DNA of 20,042 nt from an uncultured Saprospiraceae bacterium (GTDB lineage: Bacteria > Bacteroidota > Bacteroidia > Chitinophagales > Saprospiraceae). The notes beneath the pieces are model-generated. The model was not told where the DNA came from, did not search any database, and saw nothing but the letters and a program-made list of their open reading frames with translations. Shown piece by piece: positions 1 through 7,336 of the stretch. The stretch is taken from the NCBI GenBank assembly GCA_938033975.1, contig CALHKJ010000237.1, positions 1 through 20,042 on the forward strand, read 5' to 3'. The position numbers and the translations under genes are program-made. Numbering within the stretch: position 1 is the first letter of the stretch; each line of letters opens with the position of its first letter.

Positions 1-107
1 AGGAATAACCTTCAAATTCATGTATTTGTAACTGATTTAAAAAAAATCAGCTTTCATTGCAGCGAATCTGCTCTTATGCTCTTTATACTATCAAAGCATA
101 CATAGAA

Positions 108-1754
108 ATGAAAAAACTGCTATTTCTTTCCATATTATCTATCACTATAGGCTTCAATACTGGCTGCTATAAGGACATTGATAATACTCAAGAAAACATC
201 ACTACAACCGAGCAGCCAGATATCATCATTAATACAAATCTGCATGGCAATTTTACAGAAGCTTCTGGAAATATTTCTGATAATTATACTGTGGTGATTA
301 ATGAGCAATCTTTTGAGGTTAATCAAGACATTTATTCAATCCAACTAGAAGGCGCGAAGAAAAAGAATCAGCATGTTTCTATTGTTCAAAATGGGACTGA
401 AGTCGCTTTCGCAAATGTATCCATAATAGAAAATGATGATAATAAACTAAATATCAAGTCCTTCCCTGCAAAGGAAAACGTTACTCTAACTAGTACAGAT
501 AATATATTAAGTCTAACTGATAACAACTGGATAGAATTCTCAACAAATGAATCAATAGATATTAGTTATATAGAAATTGTAGAAAAGCAATTGCTTGATC
601 AAATGGGAAAATGGGGAACGGACAATGAAGGCAATAATTATTTCCTACATACTACTTCTGCATTTTATATCAATTCTGAGAATTTATCAACAACTGTAAA
701 TCCTGTTGAATTAATCCATACAAACACTTCAGATAATGCTTCTCTTTTTTATCTAAATGAAAGCTTTCATCAATGGGTGTTAGTGGATCAATTTGGCTCG
801 GATAAGACCCGCATAACTCTTCCTCAATTAGGATACTATATACTAGCCAATACCTCTGCTGCAATATTCAGCGAAGGCCAACTTACCTTTGAAGAACTTC
901 CCATTTCATATCAAGATGTAGCGCTTTCAATTCTGGAGAATAATTCTTTAGAATTGATAAGCACTGCCAAAGGTAAATGGTCAACATTTTTACCAGTAGA
1001 TTTTATAAGTACTTTATCCATTTCTGATCCTTGTGATGGAATAGTACATGAGGAGGAAATTCAAATTGGAGATAGCAATATAAATTTTGAAACTTCACTA
1101 CCAGATTCTGATAAGTTTATTCCTTTGAATTTTGCCTCTTTAAATTGCGAGGGAGAGATTGTTTCAAATCCTGCAGTAATTATTGATTTCGGCGAAACTG
1201 AGAGAACAATGATTTTTTCAGATGAGAGTCCCAAATTAGCAGTACTTTCTTGTGGAGATATTGCAATAAGAGCTTTTGATGTTCTCGAAGATCAAGAAGG
1301 AATCAATCTAGCTTGGAGTAATGACATAGAAGATGAACTTGACTACTTATCAAGTTGCGAGAACTATACAGATGGATTTAGCTTTCTCAAGATCAATGGA
1401 GAAATGGAAATCCTAGATCGATTTACCTTAGATCGAGAAGGAAGTAAATCCATTTTTAGATCTTCAGAAGATGACATTAGATTGATTATCCAAGGTGAAG
1501 CTATTGGTGAATACCAGAATGAGGAAGTAAATTTCTTTATAGATGATAGAGAGTTTGGTGTGGATGGATACCGCATGTTTTGTGAAAATTCAATGGCAGG
1601 TTGTGGATTTGATGACTGCTATATCAGTCACTATGAAGAAATGTCAACTGGCCTCACAAGAATAACTTTCTCTGGAGTGCTTTGGATGCAAACAATAGAA
1701 AACCCTACTGCAGGGAATTATCAAGTAGAAGGACAAATAATAACAAGTCAATAA
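108..1754 (+). CDS. Secreted lipoprotein, function unknown (548 aa)
   Basis: Begins with a classical SPII signal peptide: MKK, a hydrophobic stretch and a lipobox ending FNTGC, with the acylated Cys at residue 20. This decides the ATG at 108 over an in-frame upstream TTG at 57, which would bury the signal peptide behind 17 residues. The mature part is Asp/Glu/Asn-rich and predicted all-beta. Residues about 35-110 resemble a carboxypeptidase-regulatory-like beta-sandwich. A middle segment carries the QWVLVDQ and LGYYILAN motifs, and the C-terminal half is Cys-rich, including a GCGFDDC cluster. I do not recognise a catalytic family. It probably sits in the outer membrane, facing the periplasm or the outside. 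It ends 21 nt before the ECF sigma gene on the same strand with no terminator between them, so it may be co-transcribed with the sigma/anti-sigma pair and be part of, or a target of, that circuit. Confidence 0.85.
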   Translation: MKKLLFLSILSITIGFNTGCYKDIDNTQENITTTEQPDIIINTNLHGNFTEASGNISDNYTVVINEQSFEVNQDIYSIQLEGAKKKNQHVSIVQNGTEVAFANVSIIENDDNKLNIKSFPAKENVTLTSTDNILSLTDNNWIEFSTNESIDISYIEIVEKQLLDQMGKWGTDNEGNNYFLHTTSAFYINSENLSTTVNPVELIHTNTSDNASLFYLNESFHQWVLVDQFGSDKTRITLPQLGYYILANTSAAIFSEGQLTFEELPISYQDVALSILENNSLELISTAKGKWSTFLPVDFISTLSISDPCDGIVHEEEIQIGDSNINFETSLPDSDKFIPLNFASLNCEGEIVSNPAVIIDFGETERTMIFSDESPKLAVLSCGDIAIRAFDVLEDQEGINLAWSNDIEDELDYLSSCENYTDGFSFLKINGEMEILDRFTLDREGSKSIFRSSEDDIRLIIQGEAIGEYQNEEVNFFIDDREFGVDGYRMFCENSMAGCGFDDCYISHYEEMSTGLTRITFSGVLWMQTIENPTAGNYQVEGQIITSQ

Positions 1755-1775
1755 TAATCACTTTCGACCCTTTCA

Positions 1776-2348
1776 GTGAAAGAACACGATATCATATCAG
1801 GCTGCAAATCAGGTAATCGACTCGCACAAAAGTATTTTGTAGAAACTTACTCTTCCTACATCTATACAATTTGCAGAAGATATATCAGACGAGAAGACAT
1901 TGCTAAGGATTGTCTTCAAGACACACTGATGCACATTCTGAAAAAGATAAATAAATACAATGAACAAGGAAGATTTAAGGGATGGATATCTACAGTAACT
2001 GTAAATAAATGTATCGAGTGTATTCGTAAAGAAAAGAGGAACATATTTACGGCAGTGGAAAAACTACCCGATCAAATAACGAATGAAAAGATAACACTCA
2101 AACTGGAACATGATGATATTATGAAATTCATTGACACAATTCCAGAGCAATATAGAATAGTTATCAACATGTATTTAGTAGAAGGCTATTCGCACAAAGA
2201 AATAGGTGATATACTTGGTATCAGTGAAAGCAGTTCTAGATCGACTCTTTCAAGAGCAAGAAAGATGATTAATAAATCTTTTAGGAATGAAAACATCATC
2301 GTCATTCATAAAGACAAGGATGAGATTAAAAAAAAAATAGGTTCATAG
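1776..2348 (+). CDS. ECF-type RNA polymerase sigma factor (sigma-70 family)
   Basis: A 190-residue protein with the two-domain layout of extracytoplasmic-function sigma factors. Sigma region 2 spans residues about 10-78, with the ...DIAKDCLQDTLMHILKKI... helix and the F-K-G-W-I motif near 67-71. Region 4 spans about 120-166 (IPEQYRIVINMYLVEGYSHKEI followed by LGISESSSRSTLSRAR), the -35-binding helix-turn-helix. There is no region 1.1 or 3, as expected for ECF. The start is GTG at 1776; no better ATG lies upstream before the preceding gene's stop at 1754. A Lys-rich tail of about 20 residues extends past region 4. The next gene, 18 nt downstream, encodes a membrane protein with an anti-sigma-like N-terminus, so activity is probably controlled by sequestration at the inner membrane. 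The regulon cannot be read from the window; the neighbouring lipoprotein and T9SS cargo genes are candidates. Confidence 0.95.
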   Translation: MKEHDIISGCKSGNRLAQKYFVETYSSYIYTICRRYIRREDIAKDCLQDTLMHILKKINKYNEQGRFKGWISTVTVNKCIECIRKEKRNIFTAVEKLPDQITNEKITLKLEHDDIMKFIDTIPEQYRIVINMYLVEGYSHKEIGDILGISESSSRSTLSRARKMINKSFRNENIIVIHKDKDEIKKKIGS

Positions 2349-2366
2349 AATAAAATATTCCCAGTT

Positions 2367-3803
2367 ATGGAATTAAACAATAAAGAAAAAAAGATCAAGC
2401 AAGTACTTAGTGATGTCAACTTTGAAATTGACACAGACTTCCTTTGGAAAGAAGTTAGCCAAGAGCTTGACAAAAAGAAAAAAAGAAGGTTCTTATGGTT
2501 TATAATACCCATAGGGTTACTTGGAATCTTGTCAGCCTTCTACTTCAAGTCAAACTATAGCTTGAATGCAGTGGATGCTGTAAGTTACAAACAAGCCACC
2601 GAACAATCTTTGGATAATAAAAATGAAACTTTAATTAGTGCCAACGAGCAAACTATATCCAATATTAAGGAAAACACATTTGAGGAAACTCAGATCAAAA
2701 ACAACAATAAAGAAAAAGTTGAGAGTTATCAGCAAGCTGACATCAACACAAATCAACTAACACGAAATTCAATAAATCAATCAATTAATAAAGAGCAATT
2801 TCAATCAATTACAATTGACCCAAGGCTGTCGAATTCGATTAAACCTAACCAAATAAATTACTCAAGTTCTAGTGAGTCGAGTAGCATTATTTCCTCAAAA
2901 GGAATAAATGTTGGTTCCGGCAAATTTCAAATTGAAAACTTGGCTAATCAAAAACTGGATCTAAAAATCGATTTTAATAAACTCGGCTTGATTCCATTTA
3001 CTAGTTTTCAATACAGCAGAGATAGAGAACTTATTGGAAATGAAAAACTTGAATCAATCAAAGTTTCAAACACGAACTCAAGGCGATTTTACTATGGTTT
3101 GGCAATTGGGGGCATTCAAAACATAAGCACAAAGAATACAATAACTGGAGATTTTTCAAATGAATACTTCGACAAAGAAATTGAATTGCCTGGAATTAAT
3201 GCGGGGATTGTGTTTGGCTTACAAACAAAAAATGATTGGAGATTTTTTGGTGGATTTGATTATTCACAATTGGTTACAAGGTTTGTCAATATTGATGTTG
3301 GCTTATCAGAAAGCACAAGCCCAATTGAAAACCAACAAACCATAAATTCTGTAGGAGAATATCAAACGACAACGGGTAACTTAACGACGACGACATTAAC
3401 TAGAAATGATATTTCATGGCACAAACGCCATCAAGAATATAACTTTCAATTAGGTGTTTCAAAAAATTTATTGACAAATTCAAAATATAGAATAGCACCT
3501 GAACTGAGTGTTATTCAAAACATTAATAGCTCACATTCAGGCTACTACTTCTCCGAACTTCCACAACAATTGATAAAATTTACCGGAAGGGAAGAAAACC
3601 CTTATCGTAATAATACAGGTCTGAAAACTCAATTAGGCTTGAATGTGGGCTATCAATTTGGAGGCTTAGAGTTTAGCATCCATGGAGGATGGAGAAATCC
3701 TCTTTCTGCTATTACAAATGAATCAAACTTCTATCAAATTAAAAATTCCCAATTAAGTATTCTAGCTCGTGTAAACTATCTACTCAACTGGGAAAATAAA
3801 TGA
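2367..3803 (+). CDS. Putative dual-membrane-spanning anti-sigma factor with C-terminal beta-barrel
   Basis: A 478-residue protein with four visible parts. Residues 1-35 are a short charged, cytoplasmic, probably helical segment containing FLWKEVSQEL. Residues 36-41 are a KKKKRR stop-transfer patch and 42-60 one strongly hydrophobic TM helix. Residues 61-240 are a Gln/Asn/Ser/Lys-rich low-complexity linker. Residues 241-478 alternate polar and aromatic or aliphatic residues in about eight strand-like stretches (for example FYYGLAIGGI, RFFGGFDYSQL, GLNVGYQFG, SILARVNYLLNW), as in small outer-membrane beta-barrels. It directly follows an ECF sigma gene, the usual position for an anti-sigma factor. 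One polypeptide with an inner-membrane helix and an outer-membrane barrel matches the dual membrane-spanning anti-sigma (Dma) type reported in Bacteroides; assignment here is by architecture only. The 180-residue linker is long enough to cross the periplasm. An alternative is a barrel-like periplasmic domain. Confidence 0.75.
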   Translation: MELNNKEKKIKQVLSDVNFEIDTDFLWKEVSQELDKKKKRRFLWFIIPIGLLGILSAFYFKSNYSLNAVDAVSYKQATEQSLDNKNETLISANEQTISNIKENTFEETQIKNNNKEKVESYQQADINTNQLTRNSINQSINKEQFQSITIDPRLSNSIKPNQINYSSSSESSSIISSKGINVGSGKFQIENLANQKLDLKIDFNKLGLIPFTSFQYSRDRELIGNEKLESIKVSNTNSRRFYYGLAIGGIQNISTKNTITGDFSNEYFDKEIELPGINAGIVFGLQTKNDWRFFGGFDYSQLVTRFVNIDVGLSESTSPIENQQTINSVGEYQTTTGNLTTTTLTRNDISWHKRHQEYNFQLGVSKNLLTNSKYRIAPELSVIQNINSSHSGYYFSELPQQLIKFTGREENPYRNNTGLKTQLGLNVGYQFGGLEFSIHGGWRNPLSAITNESNFYQIKNSQLSILARVNYLLNWENK

Positions 3804-3822
3804 TTTAAATCTTTATAAAGCT

Positions 3823-6800
3823 ATGAAAAATTTATTTACAAAATTTATCTGTATTGCGCTTATTTGCAACTTCTATTTTACAACTGGCTCAGCCCAGTGC
3901 CCCTCTCTTGATGAGGTAATCTTTCCACCAGATATTACCGTCTCTGATGATGGGCTATCTGAAAGCAATGCTTCAGAAACATTAACTCCTGATAATCTAA
4001 TCGCAAATTATGGATACACGGAAAATGAAGTGTATCCAATATTCGAAGTACCTGAAGATTGTATTATTGGTATGGCCTACGAAGATCAAATTTTCAGCAC
4101 TCCACAAATACGAGTGTTAAGAACATGGACTGTCATTAATTGGACTACCAGTGAAGTAACATCTCATGTACAGCTTATTAAAAATTTTGGGGAGCTTGGC
4201 TCATATTGTGAAAGTGTCATAACTGTTGGTGCTGACCCTTGGACATGTTCTTCGATTTTTTCTCTTGATGATTGCCTTATTGATGGATTCAATTATCAAA
4301 ATCTAAGTTCTGATCCCGTGGATGGTACAGAACTTAGTTTAGGCATCACTCTTGTAACCATTTCTGGTACAGTTGAAGGAGAGGATTTTGAATGCCAAAC
4401 AGTGTACAAGGTCATTGATAATTCACCACCCGTTGCAATTGTAAGCTCTGATGTCATTTTTAATCTTGATCCAGCAACATGTACTTTGCAAATTACTCCA
4501 GACATGATTGATAATGGTTCATTTGATGCTGAATGTGGTGATGTTAGCCTATCAGTCTCACCTGCAGTATTGACTCAAGGTGATGCGAACTCGTCAGTGA
4601 TCATCACACTTACTGTAACAGATGAATCCGGAAATATTAATTGGGCTTTCACGACTGCAACAGTGAATGAATGTGGCAATCCATCTAATACCTTAGCATG
4701 CATTGGTATCACGACAGCAGGACCATTAAACGACAATGGTCTGCAATTCTATCCTGAAGATTTTCTTGCTACTGGAATTTCTAGCGATGATCTCTCACTT
4801 ACTCTAGAAGATGAAGATGGTAATCTTGTTCCAAACGCATATTTACCAGAAGGTAGTTATGGAACTTATACCTATACTGTTACTGACAATGCAACTGGCG
4901 ATTCATGTTTTGGAACTTTGAGTATTCCACTACCCTATTTGCCATGTACTTTTTTAAGTTGTCTCGCGACGACTCATGCTATCCTACCTGCAAGTGGATC
5001 AATAAATTTATTTGCAAATGATTTTCTAGCTAGTAGTGATGACTGTGACAATTTATCTCTTGACATTGCAGATACAGATGGAAACATTATTACCTCAGGG
5101 CCAAGTATTACTTTATCACAAGCTGGAAATTATTACTATACAGTAAACAATGAAGAAGGTAATAGCTGTTGGGGAGTCTTGATTGTATCTGAATATGTTG
5201 CATGTCCGAATGCTATTGCTTGCCAAGATAATGTCACCGTAGGGATGCAAGCTGGTGGTCTTGGCTTTGTTACAGTTAGTGTAGAAGATCTATTGGTTGG
5301 CGATTACAGTGGTTGTGATGTAAAGTCATTTGTCTTAGAAATAGAAGATAATTCTACAAGTGGGAATGACTACATAGGAAATGGCCATGTACAAGTAGAC
5401 CAGGCGGGTGAATATTCCTACAAAATTACTAATCCCGAAGTTGAAAATTCTTGTTGGGGAGTTCTAACAGTATTAGAGGGTCCAGATTGTGAGACCTTAG
5501 ATGATTTAAGTTTCCCAGCAAACATCGACCTTGCCCTAACTGATTTAAATGATGCAAACGTTTACGATTTCCTTTCACCAGAAAATCTGGTTTTTGAACT
5601 AGGATTTTCAGAGAGTGAAGCTAATCCAACTTGGACAGTAGTATGCGGAAACATATTTCATACTTACAGTGATGTTCTAATAGAACTTGGCAATGGTTCT
5701 TATAAAATAATTCGTACTTGGACTGCTCTTGATTGGTATACAGCGCAAATAAGAGAAGAGGTACAAATCATTCAGAACATTGTTACGCAAGCGTTAATCT
5801 GTGACTTTTTACCTAACTCATCAGAAGTAGGTGATTGTGGATCTGGTCATACAGATGAAGATGATGTAGAGTGGCCCGATGATTTAGTTGATATTGCCGA
5901 TTACAGAATCAAGCCAGATCAACTTGCTCAATTTTCTTTAATTGACCCCGCAGATACGAAACCAATCTTTGTCAACAATCTTGATCAATATTCGACTGAC
6001 TATGTTGATATTCTTACTGGATTACAAGCAAATAGAATTAACATTAAAAGGGTGTGGACAGTTGAAAATGGAGGTCAGGTTGTAGGTAATTATACTCAAG
6101 AAATCTCAATAGATATCTCAAATTTCTCTTCATTGGTTTCAGCACAAACTATGCTTGAAAGACCAATCCCTGAAGTAGATTTAAATAATGAGGTAATGAC
6201 AAACGAAACTGGTGTAGGTTACCTTGATGGATCTGAACAAATAACATTAAGCAAAGATGATGAATCAACAAATGGGGTCACAATTAAAGATCTGCTATTG
6301 ATACAACAATATATTCTTGGGTTGAGAGAATTTTCTGACTACCAACTTTTAGCAGCGGATTACAATAATGATGGTGAAATTACTGCTACAGATTTAATCG
6401 AGTTGAAAAAATCAATTTTGGAAGTTAACACAGGGTTCAATGCCGATTGGTTTTTTATCGACAATACCGGTCAAATTGAAACTACTTTTAATCCAAAAGG
6501 AAACTTTATAGGTATAAAGCCTGGTGATGTTGACGATGATGCTTTTTTAGGAGACCCAATAACTTTTGAGCCAGGTGTAATGATTTTAAGTGATGTTCTT
6601 ATAAACAATGGCGAGTCTTATGAGGCAACACTTGAATACGATGGTGACGAATTATCCTTAGGAGTAGAAATCCATATGTACTATGATGCCAGCCTAATTG
6701 AAATTGATGAATTGTTTGTTGAAAATCCGGACATGGGCTTGGACTATTGGGTAGAAAGTCCAGGAGAGCTTCATGTAACTTTATTCAATTCAAATAATGC

Positions 6801-7227
6801 TGGATTTCTATTTGCAGATGAGAATTTAATCAATATTAAATTCACAGCAAGTAGCAATGGTTTATTGAGTCAAGCAATTTATGATACCGCTCCAAGAAAT
6901 TCTTACTTACTTGGTTTAGATTATGAATTGGTAAATCTTTCAATAGAATTTGATGGTCAAATTAATACAGGTTTAGAAAATACAACAGAACATTCTGATG
7001 TATTTATGGTATATCCAAACCCTACTATTGATTTGGTAAACATAGAATTTATTGACAGCAATTCGGGTGACTTTACAATCGAACTTTTTGATACAACTGG
7101 AAGACTTGTTTCTACACATAATAATGAAATATCAATTGATGTAAGTACTTTGAATTCTGGGATTTACATCTACAGACTAACTAAAGGCACAAAAGCATAT
7201 AGTGGTCACCTCAGTGTGATAAAATAA
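3823..7227 (+). CDS. T9SS-exported modular surface protein with dockerin-type repeat and cohesin-like domain
   Basis: A 1134-residue secreted protein. Residues 1-25 are a Sec signal peptide (hydrophobic core, then GSAQ before C26). Module A (26-122) recurs as B (556-654) and C (about 678-767). Residues 202-287 look like a HYR/Ig-like beta-sandwich (SPPVA...TVTDESGN). Three Cys-containing modules at 293-370, 380-455 and 467-553 each end in G-x-Y-x-Y-x(1)-[VI]...SC[FW]G. Residues about 812-872 form a dockerin-type repeat: the second loop D846-x-N848-x-D850-G-E-I-x-x-x-D857 is a canonical calcium loop, and the first (NGVTIKDLLLIQQYILG) is degenerate. Residues about 915-1046 resemble a cohesin-like sandwich. 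Residues 1060-1134 are a T9SS type A sorting domain (VYPNP ... GIYIYRL). It is probably exported and anchored at the surface. No catalytic domain is seen, so adhesin or scaffold is the best guess. A hairpin terminator follows 44 nt after the stop. Confidence 0.9.
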   Translation: MKNLFTKFICIALICNFYFTTGSAQCPSLDEVIFPPDITVSDDGLSESNASETLTPDNLIANYGYTENEVYPIFEVPEDCIIGMAYEDQIFSTPQIRVLRTWTVINWTTSEVTSHVQLIKNFGELGSYCESVITVGADPWTCSSIFSLDDCLIDGFNYQNLSSDPVDGTELSLGITLVTISGTVEGEDFECQTVYKVIDNSPPVAIVSSDVIFNLDPATCTLQITPDMIDNGSFDAECGDVSLSVSPAVLTQGDANSSVIITLTVTDESGNINWAFTTATVNECGNPSNTLACIGITTAGPLNDNGLQFYPEDFLATGISSDDLSLTLEDEDGNLVPNAYLPEGSYGTYTYTVTDNATGDSCFGTLSIPLPYLPCTFLSCLATTHAILPASGSINLFANDFLASSDDCDNLSLDIADTDGNIITSGPSITLSQAGNYYYTVNNEEGNSCWGVLIVSEYVACPNAIACQDNVTVGMQAGGLGFVTVSVEDLLVGDYSGCDVKSFVLEIEDNSTSGNDYIGNGHVQVDQAGEYSYKITNPEVENSCWGVLTVLEGPDCETLDDLSFPANIDLALTDLNDANVYDFLSPENLVFELGFSESEANPTWTVVCGNIFHTYSDVLIELGNGSYKIIRTWTALDWYTAQIREEVQIIQNIVTQALICDFLPNSSEVGDCGSGHTDEDDVEWPDDLVDIADYRIKPDQLAQFSLIDPADTKPIFVNNLDQYSTDYVDILTGLQANRINIKRVWTVENGGQVVGNYTQEISIDISNFSSLVSAQTMLERPIPEVDLNNEVMTNETGVGYLDGSEQITLSKDDESTNGVTIKDLLLIQQYILGLREFSDYQLLAADYNNDGEITATDLIELKKSILEVNTGFNADWFFIDNTGQIETTFNPKGNFIGIKPGDVDDDAFLGDPITFEPGVMILSDVLINNGESYEATLEYDGDELSLGVEIHMYYDASLIEIDELFVENPDMGLDYWVESPGELHVTLFNSNNAGFLFADENLINIKFTASSNGLLSQAIYDTAPRNSYLLGLDYELVNLSIEFDGQINTGLENTTEHSDVFMVYPNPTIDLVNIEFIDSNSGDFTIELFDTTGRLVSTHNNEISIDVSTLNSGIYIYRLTKGTKAYSGHLSVIK
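3898..6123 (+). repeat. Three diverged copies of a ~95-residue module inside the 1134-aa surface protein
   Basis: Copy A is encoded at 3898-4188, copy B at 5488-5784 and copy C at about 5854-6123. The shared pattern is an opening C-x-[TS]-L-D-[ED]-[VL]-x-F-P (reduced to DVEWP in C), then a [KS]P[DE][NQ]L segment, a pair of beta stretches, and a closing [RK]-x-W-T-[VA]-x-[ND] followed by a Q/E-x-Q/E-x-I tail. A and B are closest; C lacks the leading Cys. Similarity is at protein level only. The DNA copies are too diverged to be a recent duplication. Confidence 0.7.
4699..5481 (+). repeat. Three tandem SC[FW]G-ending beta modules in the same surface protein
   Basis: Units cover residues about 293-370, 380-455 and 467-553. 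Each starts near a Cys (CIGIT, CLATT, CQDNV), has an F-A/x-x-D-F/L-L segment followed by [LF]-x-L-x-[IL]-x-D, and closes with G-x-Y-x-Y-x-[VI]-x-[ND], then S-C-[FW]-G-x-L. The paired Cys positions could form one intra-module disulfide each. The order is head to tail, and copies 2 and 3 share the more exact SCWGVL ending. Confidence 0.7.
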
Positions 7228-7249
7228 AGAATTATCCTCACAGGGATTT

Positions 7250-7266
7250 GATTTCAATTTGAAATC
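7250..7266. repeat. Perfect 8-bp inverted repeat with 1-nt centre
   Basis: The arms read GATTTCAA and TTGAAATC around a central T. It lies 22 nt after the stop of the 1134-residue surface protein gene and 4 nt before the terminator stem. It has no T-run of its own, so it is not a second terminator. An operator-like dimer site or an mRNA 3'-end structure are both possible. Confidence 0.5.
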
Positions 7267-7270
7267 TATG

Positions 7271-7310
7271 AAACCCTCCTTTTCCGACATTTGGAATAAG
7301 GAGGGTTTTC
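7271..7310 (+). terminator. Strong rho-independent (possibly bidirectional) terminator
   Basis: An 11-bp perfect stem pairs AAACCCTCCTT (7271-7281) with AAGGAGGGTTT (7298-7308). After a single T bulge it continues with TTCC (7282-7285) pairing GGAA (7293-7296), closing a 7-nt loop. A TTTTC tract follows on the + strand and an A-run precedes, so it could act in both directions. It closes the transcription unit of the lipoprotein/sigma/anti-sigma/surface protein genes, and it would lie inside the coding region if the next gene started at the upstream TTG (7259). Confidence 0.9.
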
Positions 7311-7336
7311 TTATCTTCAAGGCTTACAAACAAGCC

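Noticed and set aside
1..50. Possible end of an upstream gene (a frame stopping at 29-31) followed by a CTGATTT/AAATCAG hairpin at 32-50
   Set aside because: Only about nine codons are visible, another frame is also open to 105, and the hairpin has just 7 AT-rich pairs and no T-run. Not enough to call a gene or a terminator.
57..107. TTG-initiated 17-residue extension of the first lipoprotein
   Set aside because: It would precede a textbook SPII signal peptide that starts at the ATG at 108, so the extension is not likely to be translated.
7259..7336. TTG-initiated N-terminal extension of the ASST-like gene
   Set aside because: It would run through the strong terminator hairpin (7271-7310), and the signal peptide begins at the ATG at 7337.
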